DNA from: Caecitellus pseudoparvulus
Lineage: Eukaryota; Bigyra: Bicosoecida
Length of the DNA: 64,000 nt
Assembly (NCBI GenBank): GCA_965644315.1
Contig: CBFFRQ010000061.1
Coordinates: 79,114-143,113 of the forward strand
Direction of reading: 5' to 3'
Positions 1-10,854 of this stretch are shown here, piece after piece. A program made the translations under genes and the position numbers. Below the pieces are notes generated by a model that did not search any database, was not told the DNA's origin, and was given only the letters and a program-made list of their open reading frames with translations. Position 1 is the stretch's first letter, and each line of letters begins with the position of its first letter.

Positions 1-2
1 CT

Positions 3-2312
3 GATGTTGGGTCAATTTACGGTGTGAATAACATCGTCGGTGCAGTGCGCATCGGGCAAGTGCGGGCGAAGCCACACCCCTGCCGAGGCCAGACAGCAAC
101 CATCAAGTTTGCGCCCAACTCAACGGCTTCCCCCACATGCTACCCTGTGTCCCGAGAGGACTTTGAGCAAAAGGATGAAGATAAAAGTGACTTTGGTGCC
201 AATGGGGTCACGTGGTCCTGGGCAGGGAACTTTTCTGCAGGCAGTCCAGGAAGACTTCACTGGAGCATTCAGGAGGAGCGGGATCTGGGCATGCTCGGGC
301 GGTCTGGTGCAAGCGGATTCACGACGTTTGAGGAGGTGTGGTTCCCCTCGCCCGCCTTTCCCGTGATCTTGCCGAACCCCGCTTCGCCCAATGCGGAAGC
401 CATCGCTACCCGGCGGATCGCTGAGCTGCAACAAGGCGGGTACATCACAGCCGCCACGAGGCTAATCGCAGTGCAGCTCACGCTGGCCAACCCAGACCTG
501 GACGTGATCATGCCCTTTGTCATGTACATTGAGCTGCCTGGAAGTGGCGGCCTGAACACCGGCTTTAAGTACAATGTGGTGCGACTGTACAGCATCACAT
601 CAAGCACGTCAGACTCAAACGCCGTGATTGAAATGCTCGTCCTGGTGTTCTACTTGTACTTCTTCTTCAAAATCTGCACAGGCATTGCCCGCAAGGGCCT
701 GGGTTCCTTGCTCAAGGCCAGGAACCTTATCAACGCAGTGTCCATCCTCTTCTACGCTGGTATGTGGTGGGCCCGGTACTCTGCCGAAGTCACCAGCCCT
801 GCCAAGGACGAGGTGTTCCTGCACACGGATACCTTCTATGCTTTTGAGGCCGCTGCCTCGTACCGCTCGCTCAGCGTCCTCCTGTCTGCCATCAACTCGT
901 TCCTCGTCGTGTTCACGCTGGCAGACTATCTGTCCGGCTTCGGGGGCCTGCAGCTTGTGACTGGCTCACTGTACAAGTCCCTCCTCCCATCCGTGTCCTT
1001 CTTTGTCGTCTTCATCGTTGTCTTTGTCGGCTTTGCCATCGCCCACATGATGATTTGGGGGCAAGAAATGGAGCAGTTCCGGAATCTGTCGCAGACTTCG
1101 TACACGTTGATGATGTCGTTGCTTGGGGACGTGCCCGTCGAGGAGATGCGCCGCGTGAACCCTAGCATGACGCCTATTCTCGTCATTGGCTACATTTGCA
1201 CGCTCACCTTTATTGTTCTCAACATCTTCATCGCCATTGTCACGGAAGCTTACGAGCGTCAGAAGACAGAGATGGAGGAGGGCATCCAGGCAAACCTCCT
1301 GGCTGACTTGTCCGCGTACTTGGTAGGCAAGTGCCGTGCCCTTCTTGGGGAAAGCGCAGAGGCCACACTGCGGTGGCTTTTGTCTGGGTGCACCGGCGTG
1401 GGGCGGTCCCTCACCTCTGGAAACCCGCAATCGCTGAAGCGGAGGATGGCCGCAGTGGGCATCGAGATTTCGGATCGGGCTGCAGATCGCGCCTTCTTCA
1501 CGGTGGAGGGCAGCGAGTACGCCGAGACCAAGGCGTTCACATCCATGGGTTTGTGTGCAGGCCAAGTCGGACAGCTGCAGAAGGCAACAGCGGCCATCAA
1601 GGCACCCTTCGAAGCCATGCGACAGGAGGCTCGCCGGCGGGCTGCTTCCTTTGCCCGTGGTAATCCGATGGTGATGGCGAAGGCGGGATCCCCACCGGCA
1701 GCGACCACTTCCACAGAAAGCCCCCCTCCAGCACCTTCCAATTGCTCGTCGGCCATGCGCACACTGAGCGCGTCTGAGCAGCCGTTGCAAACTTGCTGTT
1801 CCGCACGCCGAACCTGCTGCCAGCAGTTCTGCGATAACCCTACTGGCAGTTCGTGGGCCTGCCTGAAGTTGGTCATGGTGCGCCTAACGTTGGTTCTCAC
1901 AAACAGCTTGTACATTCACGTGTACAAGGTTTCCGCCGACAACCTGCGCAAATACGCACAGGACAGCCCGGACGGCAACCGCTTGAAGGAGGCGTTGTTC
2001 AAGTGCCTGCGGCAAGAGCGGGATGCATCCAAGGCCATGGCCCGCATCCTTCAGGCACGCGCAGAGCAAGTTTTGAGCGGAAGCGGGCCTCGTGCCCAGC
2101 AAGAACAAGCGAAGCTTGCTGCTGCATTGACCGCGCTGGGCGAGCAAACGCCACAATCCCATCGCCTGGCCGCCGCGTTGCAAGGTGCAGCAGAAGGCGC
2201 TGCGACACTCCTTGCCGAGAGATCGACCGAAGACATTCAAAAGGCGCTCAGCCTCTTGAAGCTGGGCGGCACCTTCTCGTTGGATTCCTCACAAGGGCCG
2301 CTTCCCGAGTGA
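3..2312 (+). CDS. Polycystin-2-like (PKD/TRPP) cation channel, 5' end outside window
   Basis: The reading frame is open from the window edge, so the true start and the first membrane helix lie upstream. The first ~205 residues match the extracellular TOP/polycystin domain: a Gly-Asn...Arg-x-x-Gln-Val-Arg segment, then a Gly-Gly-Tyr element. Five membrane helices follow (nt ~618-690, 710-790, 860-940, 975-1050, 1171-1250), corresponding to S2-S6. A pore loop lies between the last two, with the selectivity-filter motif LLGD at nt 1119-1130, as in PKD2. The protein should be a voltage-sensor-like non-selective Ca2+/Na+ channel of cilia or internal membranes. The cytosolic tail (~350 residues) is partly helical. 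Nt ~1660-1930 is Cys/Ser-rich and unlike the rest, so an unrecognised intron there is possible. The stop overlaps the 3' end of the converging methyltransferase gene by 24 bp. Confidence 0.88.
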   Translation, partial: DVGSIYGVNNIVGAVRIGQVRAKPHPCRGQTATIKFAPNSTASPTCYPVSREDFEQKDEDKSDFGANGVTWSWAGNFSAGSPGRLHWSIQEERDLGMLGRSGASGFTTFEEVWFPSPAFPVILPNPASPNAEAIATRRIAELQQGGYITAATRLIAVQLTLANPDLDVIMPFVMYIELPGSGGLNTGFKYNVVRLYSITSSTSDSNAVIEMLVLVFYLYFFFKICTGIARKGLGSLLKARNLINAVSILFYAGMWWARYSAEVTSPAKDEVFLHTDTFYAFEAAASYRSLSVLLSAINSFLVVFTLADYLSGFGGLQLVTGSLYKSLLPSVSFFVVFIVVFVGFAIAHMMIWGQEMEQFRNLSQTSYTLMMSLLGDVPVEEMRRVNPSMTPILVIGYICTLTFIVLNIFIAIVTEAYERQKTEMEEGIQANLLADLSAYLVGKCRALLGESAEATLRWLLSGCTGVGRSLTSGNPQSLKRRMAAVGIEISDRAADRAFFTVEGSEYAETKAFTSMGLCAGQVGQLQKATAAIKAPFEAMRQEARRRAASFARGNPMVMAKAGSPPAATTSTESPPPAPSNCSSAMRTLSASEQPLQTCCSARRTCCQQFCDNPTGSSWACLKLVMVRLTLVLTNSLYIHVYKVSADNLRKYAQDSPDGNRLKEALFKCLRQERDASKAMARILQARAEQVLSGSGPRAQQEQAKLAAALTALGEQTPQSHRLAAALQGAAEGAATLLAERSTEDIQKALSLLKLGGTFSLDSSQGPLPE

Positions 2313-3633
2313 TAGCAACACTGGCCACGCGACCAGGACGGAGTCGGAGCTGACGCCGGGCTGCTTCACGCTGCTTGCCAAGGCAGCCTTCACGACGCCC
2401 AGTTTTTCCAATGCAGTGGCTTCCCCGTGCTTTCGGATCAGGCTTTGGTAGCCAGACCAAGTGCCCAGGTAGCCGATGGCCTCGTCCACTGTCAGCCTCG
2501 CTTCCAAGACGAGAGTCGCCCGAGCAACGCCTTGGAAGCAAGGCATACCTGAAAAGCTGTATCGCCGAGGCCGCACTCTACAAGCGTCTTTCAGCTGCTC
2601 TGGATCGCAAGAAGCGCTGTCGGGGTGGGTCACTGCGCTGTGCACGCCAGTGTCGGCGGCGCTGTCAGCTTCAGGTGGATCCAGCCCACGGTACAAGTCG
2701 ATCACCAGGCTGCGCTTGGCCACGTTCCAGTGCTCCGCCAGCTCAGAGTCAAACCCACGCAGAGCCGCGTCAGCCTCTTTGAGCTCAGGGAAGCTTGGGA
2801 ACCCTGTGAAAGGTGAAGGGTGCTGGTGTCAGGCTTGGTCCCTTGTCGCCAAGTTGGTGGCGAGCCTCACCGTATCCCACAACTGCCACAGTTCCCCCAG
2901 GTTTCAACACTCGGTGGGCTTCAGCGTAGAATGCTGGGACATCGAACCAGTGCAGGGCCTGTGCAGCTCTGGGTTTTCAAGCAGGGCAGGGGTCGGTTCA
3001 TGCAATTTGTGGTCTCGCGAAATCGCACCGAGTCGTCCGAGGCAGGCAGACTCACAGGACCATATCCGCCGACGCATCAGGCAGGCCCGTAGCCTCGCTT
3101 GTGCCCTGGGAAAACGACACACGCCCACTCTGCTGCTTCAAGGCACTGTCTACCTCAGGGTCAGCAAGGGTCGAGTCAGGAATTGGCTCGGCAGCAGGTG
3201 ACATGAACGCAAGGCGGGCAGAGTGCGGGGAAGGAGCAGCGTCACCGCCGCTTGAGTCGCCGGCCTCCAAACGAGCCTGCCCTGCTGCCACTTGCTCCGC
3301 GCTGGCATCCAGGGCGGCGACTTCGTCGAACCAGCGAGCCAAGGGGAAGCTTGCTTGGCCGCTGCCAGCCGCAATATCCGCAGCCAAGCCGAAGCCAGCT
3401 TCCGTTGCGGGGGGACCGCTGCTAGGCTGGGCCGTACCAGACGCCAAGCATCCGTGGACATGATAGTGCATGAGGACGTTGAATATTTCGTCTGCGTAGT
3501 TGGGCCTGAACGTCGCGTACGCGCTGGCTTGAGCGTCAAATAGTTTGGCGTGTTGGCCAAAGGAGCCAGTGCAGAGTGGCCGCACGCTGTTGCGGCCAGC
3601 CTGCGCCAGGCCTGAGGTACCCCGGGCTGCCAT
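2289..3633 (-). CDS. SAM-dependent methyltransferase (class I, methyltransf_11 type), 3 exons
   Basis: Inferred exons on the minus strand are 3633-3056, 2968-2871 and 2803-2289 (introns 87 and 67 nt, GTGAGT/GTGAGG donors), giving 396 residues. Residues 84-97 form SAM motif I (ADIAAGSGQASFPLA). The preceding FRPNY element and the AQALHWFD block created by splicing exon 1 to exon 2 are typical of small-molecule methyltransferases related to yeast Crg1/Tmt1 and bacterial trans-aconitate methyltransferases. A LKPGGTVAVVGYG strand follows, and a TVDEAIGYLGTWS element near the C-terminus is also typical. The substrate cannot be inferred. The basic, acid-poor N-terminus could be a mitochondrial presequence. 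A further in-frame 48-nt GT...AG segment in the last exon (about nt 2492-2539) may be an extra intron. The gene starts 300 bp from the divergent ankyrin gene. Confidence 0.8.
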
Positions 3634-3933
3634 GTTCCACTCAGTGGTACACGTGTAAAACGGTACTTATGGATGTGATGCTTGCTGTGCGGGTGAAGTT
3701 GATTGTGGCACCCTGCATAAAGTGAAGCGTATCACGTTGCCTTGGTTGGCGTGAAGCAGCCCGCAGGCCCGTGCAATGCGCCGGACAAAAAAGAGCCGCA
3801 CAACTGGACTTACCGCAGTAGCTTCGTGCCTGAGTCCCGCCACGCTGTGTGCTGCTGACGCCCCATGCTTCCCTTACGCGGCAACTCTTGAATTGTGTGG
3901 GGGGCGATTTCCGCACTCAGTTTGCTGATCACA
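3634..3933. promoter_or_regulatory. Divergent intergenic region, methyltransferase / ankyrin-PH gene
   Basis: This 300-bp gap separates two genes that start in opposite directions, so it must hold both 5' UTRs and promoters. It is more AT-rich than the flanking exons. No TATA box or other named element was recognised. Confidence 0.4.
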
Positions 3934-6900
3934 ATGGCCACACCACTGAACGAGCTCCTGCTGGATGCTGCCTCGAAGGGGGACTTGGATGAAGTCAATG
4001 CGTTGCTTGCTGCTGGGGCGAGCCCGATGAGTCGGGTGAATACACTCAGGCAACAGCGAACTGCACTTGGCGTGGCGTGTCTGGGCGGGTTCACAGACAT
4101 CGTGGCGACCCTCCTGGAAGCAGGCGCTTTTGCCAGTCAGTTTGCAGGGCAAGCCGAAGTAGGGTTCTCTGACACATTCACATTGTGGAACGGTCTGGCC
4201 GCTGCCGCCAAGGGGCGTGCGCCGCTGCCCCTCGTGGAGTTGCTGGTGCAAGCTGGAGCTCGCGCACACCCACCCGCCGGCTCGGACCAGCACCCGCTCA
4301 GTATTCTCACAGCAGCCATCCATGGGCCCCACAGCACGTCATGGACTCTAGAACAAGGTGGGAGGCATCTGGAGGCCACTGAGTGGCTTCAACTCGCCAA
4401 GCCTGCTCTAGTGAAGGCTGGGCTGTCATTCACGTCTCCTGGGAGCAAGTTTCAGGGACATGGTGACGAACCAGTGGCACTGCTGATCAGGCAGGGTCAC
4501 AGTGGGATGCCTGTCCTGCGGATGCTGGTGGAGTGGGGAATGCCCCTGCCTGAGCAGCCTAGCGCCGTACTGAGCACTGCAGCTATGCACGGCAACAGAA
4601 CGGCATTGCTGTTCCTGCTGCAGCACGTGACCCAGACTGCACTTGATAACGCGTGTGTGTTAGGTGCTTGGGATGCGTGCAAGAAGTATGTACGCGCACG
4701 GCCCGGCCTCCTTCCCCGCGTCGGCGGCCTGGCGCAACCCCTCCTGCTGCTCGCGTGCCACCTAGACCCCCGCCTGCACCACCTGGCAACGCGTATGACG
4801 CCAAGGGGTGCAGCGCCCCCTCGTCTGGGTTATACATTGAACCTGTGTGCGAGGAATGGTCTGCACCCGGCGTCTGACGGCGCCCCCCCTCTCCCTGAAG
4901 CCGAGGCGCGACGACTGAAATTCGACTCGTCGCTGTGTGTGGCGGTATGCCAAGAAATGGCGTCGCAGCAGGCATACTCCAGCCCTGATGCCGTGCCGCC
5001 CGAAGTGCAGGCGGGTGCTTTGGCTCTCTCTGTCTTCCTCCAACGAGCCGGCGAGCTGAACCTGGGCTTGCTGGCAGAACCTGGACTGCAAGAGCTGACC
5101 AAGGCGGGCCTGTGGGCGCTGCGGAGGGATGTGGTGCTGCTGCGGGCTGCTCGCAAGGTGTGAGCGTGCGCCGGCGCTTGGAGCGCCCGCTGCACTCGCG
5201 GTGTGGTGCGAATCCACTGCACCACACACTGCGCTGCATCAGCTGTCGGCGCCGCATGGCCACCTCACCCCCCCCACCAACTCCGGCACACAGCCACACG
5301 GCAGGCGCAGAGGCTGGCATGGGCTCGACAAAATATGCCAAACGCACCGAATGTAGCGAGAATAGGCTCAGCATCACTGTGTGCCTGCGACAGCCGCGTG
5401 AGCCTTGCATGGTTGGGGTGTGTGCGCTGCCACTTACAGGCACCGTGCCGGCCCAGCCAGTCGCCCACCCGCGCCGTGAATGCACTGGGTTGGGGACCGC
5501 AGGGACTTGTTTGTGCAATCTACATCTTCGTGAAGCCTTCTTGCTGCCTCAGAGACGCAGCGGCAGGGCAGTGGCGAGCGTCGTTACGTCGCGTGCGGCA
5601 CGTCGAGCATCTCCTCCCTTGGAGCATCTGAGGTATAGACGAGGGCGATGGCCGCTTCCAAGGTGCGTTGCCGCATGCTTAGAGCGTCATGTGGTGCCGT
5701 CTGTGGGGCAGGCGCTCTCCCATGCGCCACGGCAAGTTGCTGCGCGCCGCTTGCAAGGTGCATTGCAGCGAAACGCCGCTGCAGCCCGCGCCCAACCTAT
5801 GTTGGTGCATGAGGACCCAGCCCACGAGCCGCTGTACATGCTACGTGGTGGATACATCACCATACATGTTCCGTGGCGTCTGGTGGCGTTTGCGGCGTGC
5901 CCAGGGCCCTGCCGGCTTTGCATACGTTCTCGGCGTCTGCGCCAAGCTGGTTTCCTGCACCCACTCACTTGCACACCGCTGGCCCCCGCAGGAGGAGCTG
6001 CTGTTGCTCAGTTGCTACAGCTCAAACACTGAAGCCGTCAAGCAGTGCCTGGAGGCAGGCGCGGACAGCAACGCGAGAGATGAGGAGGGCTTTTCGGCAC
6101 TCCACGCGGCGTGTGCCACCGGCAACGCCGACATGGTGCAGCTCCTGTTGCGGCATGGGGCAGATGTGAACGCTATTGACGCGTATGGCGACACACCGCT
6201 GATGTTCGCTAGCGCCGGGGGGCACTTGGAGTGCGTGAAGGTGCTGCTGGACACGACGGGCGTGGACATCTGGCACCGCAGCAGGGACAACTTGACAGCG
6301 GCGCAGGCAGCGGAGGCGAACGGGCAGCGCAAAGTGGTGCAATACTTTCACCAGCGCCACTTCATCGGAGGGCTTGACTTTTCCACCGGCGTGCGGCTGC
6401 GGGGGCGCCTGAGCTTGGTGGACTCTGGCTCTGGCTACAAGTGGGCCCACGACCGCGTGTTTGTGCTGTCAGACAAGCTGCAGTCCCTGTACTTCTGGGA
6501 GGGCGACACGGACGTGGTGCAGACGAGCATTCGCCGCATCCGACTGCCCCACATCACCCGCGTGGACCACCAGCCCGACCACCCCAAGCTCTGCGTGCTC
6601 TTCTCCATCACTGTGTTGACAGGGCGGCGCCTGCCGCTCATGGCTCCCACGAAGGAAGAGGCGGCTACGTGGGTGCAGGCCATCCGCCATGCGTGCCGCC
6701 AGTACATCGCCGTGTACAAGATCCAAGGCGCCTTCCGCATGGCTGCTGCCGTGCGGCGTGCTCGTGCTCGGACGGCGCTGATGGAGAGTGTGGAGGATAA
6801 AATCGACGACACGCTGAGCACGCCAGCGGTGACCACCATGTACCGCCCGTACAAGCGCTCCCGCGTCGGGCGCAGTGACCGCATTGCGTGGGCCAAGAAG

Positions 6901-9900
6901 CACTACGTTCTGACGCCCCACCTTCTCACGGAGTACAGCACCAAGCGTGATGCGGCAGCGGCGCTGGACCGCCTGCACGAGTTGGCAGGCATGGGGTCCT
7001 CAGCCCGCAAGAAGTTCGCCAACGACTCCTCAGCCAAGAAGAAAGTGGAGGAAGCCAACAAGAAGTGGCGGTTCTCGGTCTTGGCTGGCACAGCTGGAGC
7101 GGCGGCCTCCGGCGGCGGCGGCGGGCGTGGCGGCGGCGGGGGGCGTGGCGGCGTGAAGCCACCCCCCCTGCCTGAGGGGGAGGAGGCGCCCACGCCGCCC
7201 GTGAAGAAGCCAGGCGGCAAGGGTGCCGCCAAGGTGCTGGGAGACGACGTGCTGAGCCAGGACCCAGGCGATCCCGGCGCCATGGTGGGCAGCATGGACC
7301 GCCACACGGGCCTGGTGGTGTCTCGGCTCAGATCCACCTTTGACGGCAGCATCTACCCACGCACTGCCACGGCGCAGCTGCTGTGGGTGGAACGCCAGCG
7401 GCGTTACCTGGAGCTGCGCCTGTCCAATGGCAGCCGTATCGTGCTGCGCGCTAAGGACGACGAGGAGGCAGAGCGATTCCAGATCGAGCTCCAGGCACGC
7501 ATCCCACGGCTGGCCGCTGCTGCCACGGAGATCGCACGCATCTGGCACGCTTACCGTGTGCGTGGGAAGATCTTTCCCGAGATCCGGCGCTGGGCGGCGC
7601 TGCAGGTGGCCAACCGGAAGTACGGTGCCGGGACGGACGTGGTGGAGGGCGCCGTGACCATGATCCAGCGCAACTGGCGCGCGATGAAGGACTGGCGCAC
7701 GTCCAACCCGTTCGCCCGCATCGCCATGGCCGCCGCCATGACCCGCCGGGCAGAGCGCCGCGCCAAGGAGAAGCTTGAGGGGGCGGAGATGTCCAAGCGG
7801 CGGGCAGCGCGCGAAGCGGCCAAGGCGGCGCTGGGGGACGGCGACGTCAGTGAGGAGGAGCCTGAGGACGCTGCCACCAGCATGGGGCGCCTGATGAAGG
7901 CTGCTCGCAGGGCCAAGGGGCAGGAGCGGCGGGGGCGGCGGCGGCTGGTGAAGGCTGCGTGGCAGGATGACGGGTGGGACTCCAAGGGTGTGCGGGCGTG
8001 GATCACGGCGGCCATCTCCGCAGTCACATTCGACGCGGCGCCCTCCGCGACGACGGGCGGCACGTCGCAGGCGCCAGGCCCTGCTGCGGGTGGCACGGGC
8101 TCCACCGCATCCCCTGCTGCAAGCCCTGGAGGGGGCGGCGAGGAGGCCAAGCAGGGGGGGGATGGGCATGCGGCAGGGGGTGATGGGGCGACGGGGCCGG
8201 CACAACCTGGTGCAGCCGACGCAGTGAGGGCGACGAAAGGCGCCCCCACGGCAGCCAAGGGACTGCACCTGACATATGAGCAGATGCGGCACATCATGAC
8301 GCTGGACCTCATGCGGCGCATCGTGGAGCTGGAGGCGGAAGATGACTTCCGGCGAGCCAAGGCGCGGTGGCGGCGGCGGCAGCGGCGGCGGCGGCGCGAG
8401 GCCAAAGGACAGGCGCCGGGGGGCGAGGCCAAGGCTGGGGAGAAGGAGGTGGTGGACAGCGAGTGGGAGGACCGCAGCCCCGCCGAGCTGTCTGCCAGCT
8501 CGTACGAGGCGGAGACGACGCGGCGCCAGAAGTACAAGGTGAAGGGGCCCAACGGGCGCATCATCGACGTGGCTGATGTGGACGAGTTCCATTTCGACGG
8601 CATGACCAGCTTCACCCGCACGTCCGAGCGGCGGCTGGCGCGGCGCCTGATGGGGCTGTGCCTGGGCCCGGGCAAGGGCGACCAGGACCTGGACACCTTC
8701 GACAAGGACATGCAACCCATCGACCAGATCATGCTGCAGCCTGTGCCGAAGGACCTGCCCAAGCGCCTGGAGTCCGTGCAGCCGGAAGACCTGCTGGGGC
8801 GGTGGGCGGACGCTGTCATCACCATGCGGGGTGGGCGGGTGGAGGAAGTGACCATGGACGACCTGGGTGTCACCGGGGGCGGCAAGCCCCGCTGGCGGTA
8901 CGTGCAGGTGGAGGGGGGTGACGAGGAGGACGACGGGGGGTACTCCGCCGAGCAAGGCGGAGACACCCTCAGCAAGCTGCGTGCTCTCGGTCGCAAGACG
9001 GGTGACCTGCACAAGAAGTTCCAGTCACGCCTGTCCATTTTTGCCCGCAGTGGAGGCGATCTGGGCCCACCGGGCTCCATGGACACCGCCGCCGCCCGTC
9101 GCAAGTCGGCGCTGGGGCAGGGCCTCATGGGGCGCCGCACCAGCATCTCAGCGGCGGCGGAGGTGGGCCTGCTTGCTGCCGCAGGGCAAATGGCCTTCGC
9201 GTCGGGGGGGGGCGACAAGCGCAGCCTGTCCAAGGGCAGCTCTGGCTCCCGGGGCCGTGCCAGCATCATGGGCGCAGCAGGCGGCCTTGGCAAGGCCGCT
9301 GGCCGGCACGACTCCTTCGCCCCCACCTCCAACGGCCAGGGTGGAGGCGGTGACAGGCGCACTCGGCGCAGCCAAAAGCGCACTCTGTCTGCCCTCACAG
9401 GCGCCCGAAGCGGGGGTGTCGGGCGAGGCGGTGGCCGGGGTGGCCGGGGTGGTGGCCGTGGAGGGAAGCGTCTGTCCATCATGGACAAGTGGAAGGGGCG
9501 GGGGTCTGGGGGTGGAGCGGGGCTGGCGCTTGGCGGGCGGGGCACCGGCGCCCGTGCTGCCCAGCTAGCAGCGGCAGAGCAAGGCAGTGACTCCTCCGGC
9601 TCCAGCTCCAGCAGCAGTGGCTCCAGTAGTGGCGAGGAGCAGGCTGAGGGGCGGGACGGCGTGCGGCGGCCTTCGTACACGGGGCATTTCCACTCTTCTT
9701 CCTCCTCTGGCACTGAGTCGTCTGATACAGAGGACTCGTCGTCTGGGGAGAGCAGTGGTCCCGAGGAGGGCGCTGGGGGTCGCCGCCCGACCCTGCCTGT
9801 GCTGGACGAGTCAGTGCCGTACGAGGGCGAGTCAAGCAGTGGTGACTCCTCCAGTGGCGAGGAAGAGGGCACTGATGCCTTGGGCAAGGAGCCTTGGTCA

Positions 9901-10659
9901 CGGGCTGCTCCAGGGCCCAGTGGCAGCACGGGAGGTGCCGGGCCAGGCGGCCTGTCCCCTCCTGACGCTTCCTCCTCCTCAGACAGCAGTGACAGCGAGG
10001 ACGAGGCAGAGACGGGGACACCTGCCGCCCCTGCCAAGCGGGGCAGTCCGGTGTACCAGAGCATGCCCCTGAAGGGCATTGCTGAAGGGCACGAGCCCGG
10101 CAGTGCGAGTGACTCGTCGTCGTCTGATGAGGAGGAGGCTGGCCCGCCAGGTGCGGGGGGTGGTGCCCGCCAGCCGCCCAGTGAAACGCAGCAGCACAGC
10201 AGCATGCAAAACGCGTCATGGGCGCAGGACAGTGACTCCTCTGGTGAAAGTAGTGATGAGGAGGAGTCAGCTGCCATGGTGGCTGCCGTCAGCGAGAGCG
10301 TGCCCCACGAGGCTGCAGCCACACAGGCGAGTCAGTCAGTCCCAGCACCCTACGTGGGGGAGGAGTCCGGTGACTCCTCGGGGGACTCCAGCAGTGACGA
10401 AGAAGGGGATGCGGGAGGTGCAAGCCAGCCAGCGTGGAAGGCTGCGGCTGTGGGCAGCGTTCAGCCCCCAGCCGCTGGCACCGCCCTGGTGCTGGATGAG
10501 TCTTCAGACAGCAGTTCATCCGACGAGGAGGCTGCGGCAGCCCCCCCTCGGCCCATGAACCTTGCTTTTCAAAAGCGGGCGCCAGTCCCTGCAGGGCCAG
10601 CTGCGGGGGCTCTGGGGCCGGACTCCTCCTCAGGAGAGGATTCCTCGGACGAGGAGTGA
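3934..10659 (+). CDS. Giant ankyrin-repeat / PH-domain / IQ-motif protein with serine-acidic tail
   Basis: The model joins 3934-5157 to 5992-10659 (1963 residues). The ORF of exon 1 ends at a stop that is part of an AAG|GTGTGAG donor. A CCCCCGCAG acceptor at 5991 restores the frame in phase 0 exactly where a second ankyrin block begins. Domains: divergent ankyrin repeats ~1-110; clear ankyrin repeats ~410-530 (SALHAACATGN, DVNAIDAYGDTPLMFAS); PH-like domain ~541-647 ending AATWVQAIRHACRQYI; IQ motif ~650-672; second PH-like segment from ~690; third at ~845-930; further IQ-like helices (ARIWHAYRVRGK, TMIQRNWRAM). Gly/Arg-rich linkers follow, then a long Ser/Asp/Glu tail. It is probably a membrane-associated, calmodulin-binding scaffold; the partner is unknown. 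Start chosen: ATG 3934 in good context. The 834-nt intron is unusually long here, so two separate genes are the main alternative. Confidence 0.7.
5158..5991 (+). other. Probable long intron of the ankyrin/PH gene
   Basis: No reading frame here looks like coding sequence; the frame open upstream of 5992 is rich in Cys, Trp and Arg and resembles no domain. A perfect 8-bp inverted repeat (GTGTGGTG 5201-5208, CACCACAC 5220-5227) could form a hairpin. If the flanking ankyrin parts are separate genes, this segment would instead contain a promoter and 5' UTR. Confidence 0.5.
9580..10656 (+). repeat. Degenerate repeats of serine-acidic clusters in coding sequence
   Basis: The last ~360 residues of the ankyrin/PH protein contain about nine blocks such as SSDTEDSSSGESS, SSDSSDSEDE, DSSSSDEEEAG and DSSSGEDSSDEE, spaced 30-60 residues apart and separated by Pro/Gly/Ala linkers. 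The final block is the C-terminus itself. Ser followed by Asp/Glu at +3 is the casein kinase 2 consensus, so dense phosphorylation is expected. Just upstream (nt ~9415-9475) is a Gly-Arg-Gly (RGG) box. Confidence 0.85.
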
Positions 10660-10854
10660 CTCAGCAATGCAGCGTGGATTCTTGAGCGCTTTGTGCAGTG
10701 GACTTCAGACACCAAAACTTGAGCCCTACTCAAGGTAAATGCAGCCTCTACGGCATGTAGAGCTGTAGATCTGATCGTGCGCGCACGCCCTTCGCCCGGC
10801 TCGACCCGCTTCCTGATTCCTGGGAAACGAGGAGCACTGAGCCACGCGCAAGCC

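Noticed and set aside
1660-1928. Candidate intron in the polycystin tail (GT at 1660, AG at 1928)
   Set aside because: The two ends are in different phases, so removing it would break the frame; the segment is left as coding with a note.
5201-5227. Perfect 8-bp inverted repeat as a terminator or regulatory hairpin
   Set aside because: It lies inside a probable intron of a nuclear gene; with no U-tract or conserved context there is no basis for a function.
5689-5991. In-frame extension upstream of the second ankyrin block, starting at ATG 5689
   Set aside because: The translation is Cys/Trp/Arg-rich and unlike ankyrin sequence, and a good acceptor (CCCCCGCAG) sits exactly at the domain edge, so it is read as intron.
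7030-10322. Long minus-strand ORFs (660 and 923 codons) opposite the ankyrin/PH gene
   Set aside because: They are antisense shadows of a GC-rich coding region; their translations are Arg/Pro/His-rich or Ser/Pro-rich with no domain, while the plus strand has clear ankyrin and PH motifs.
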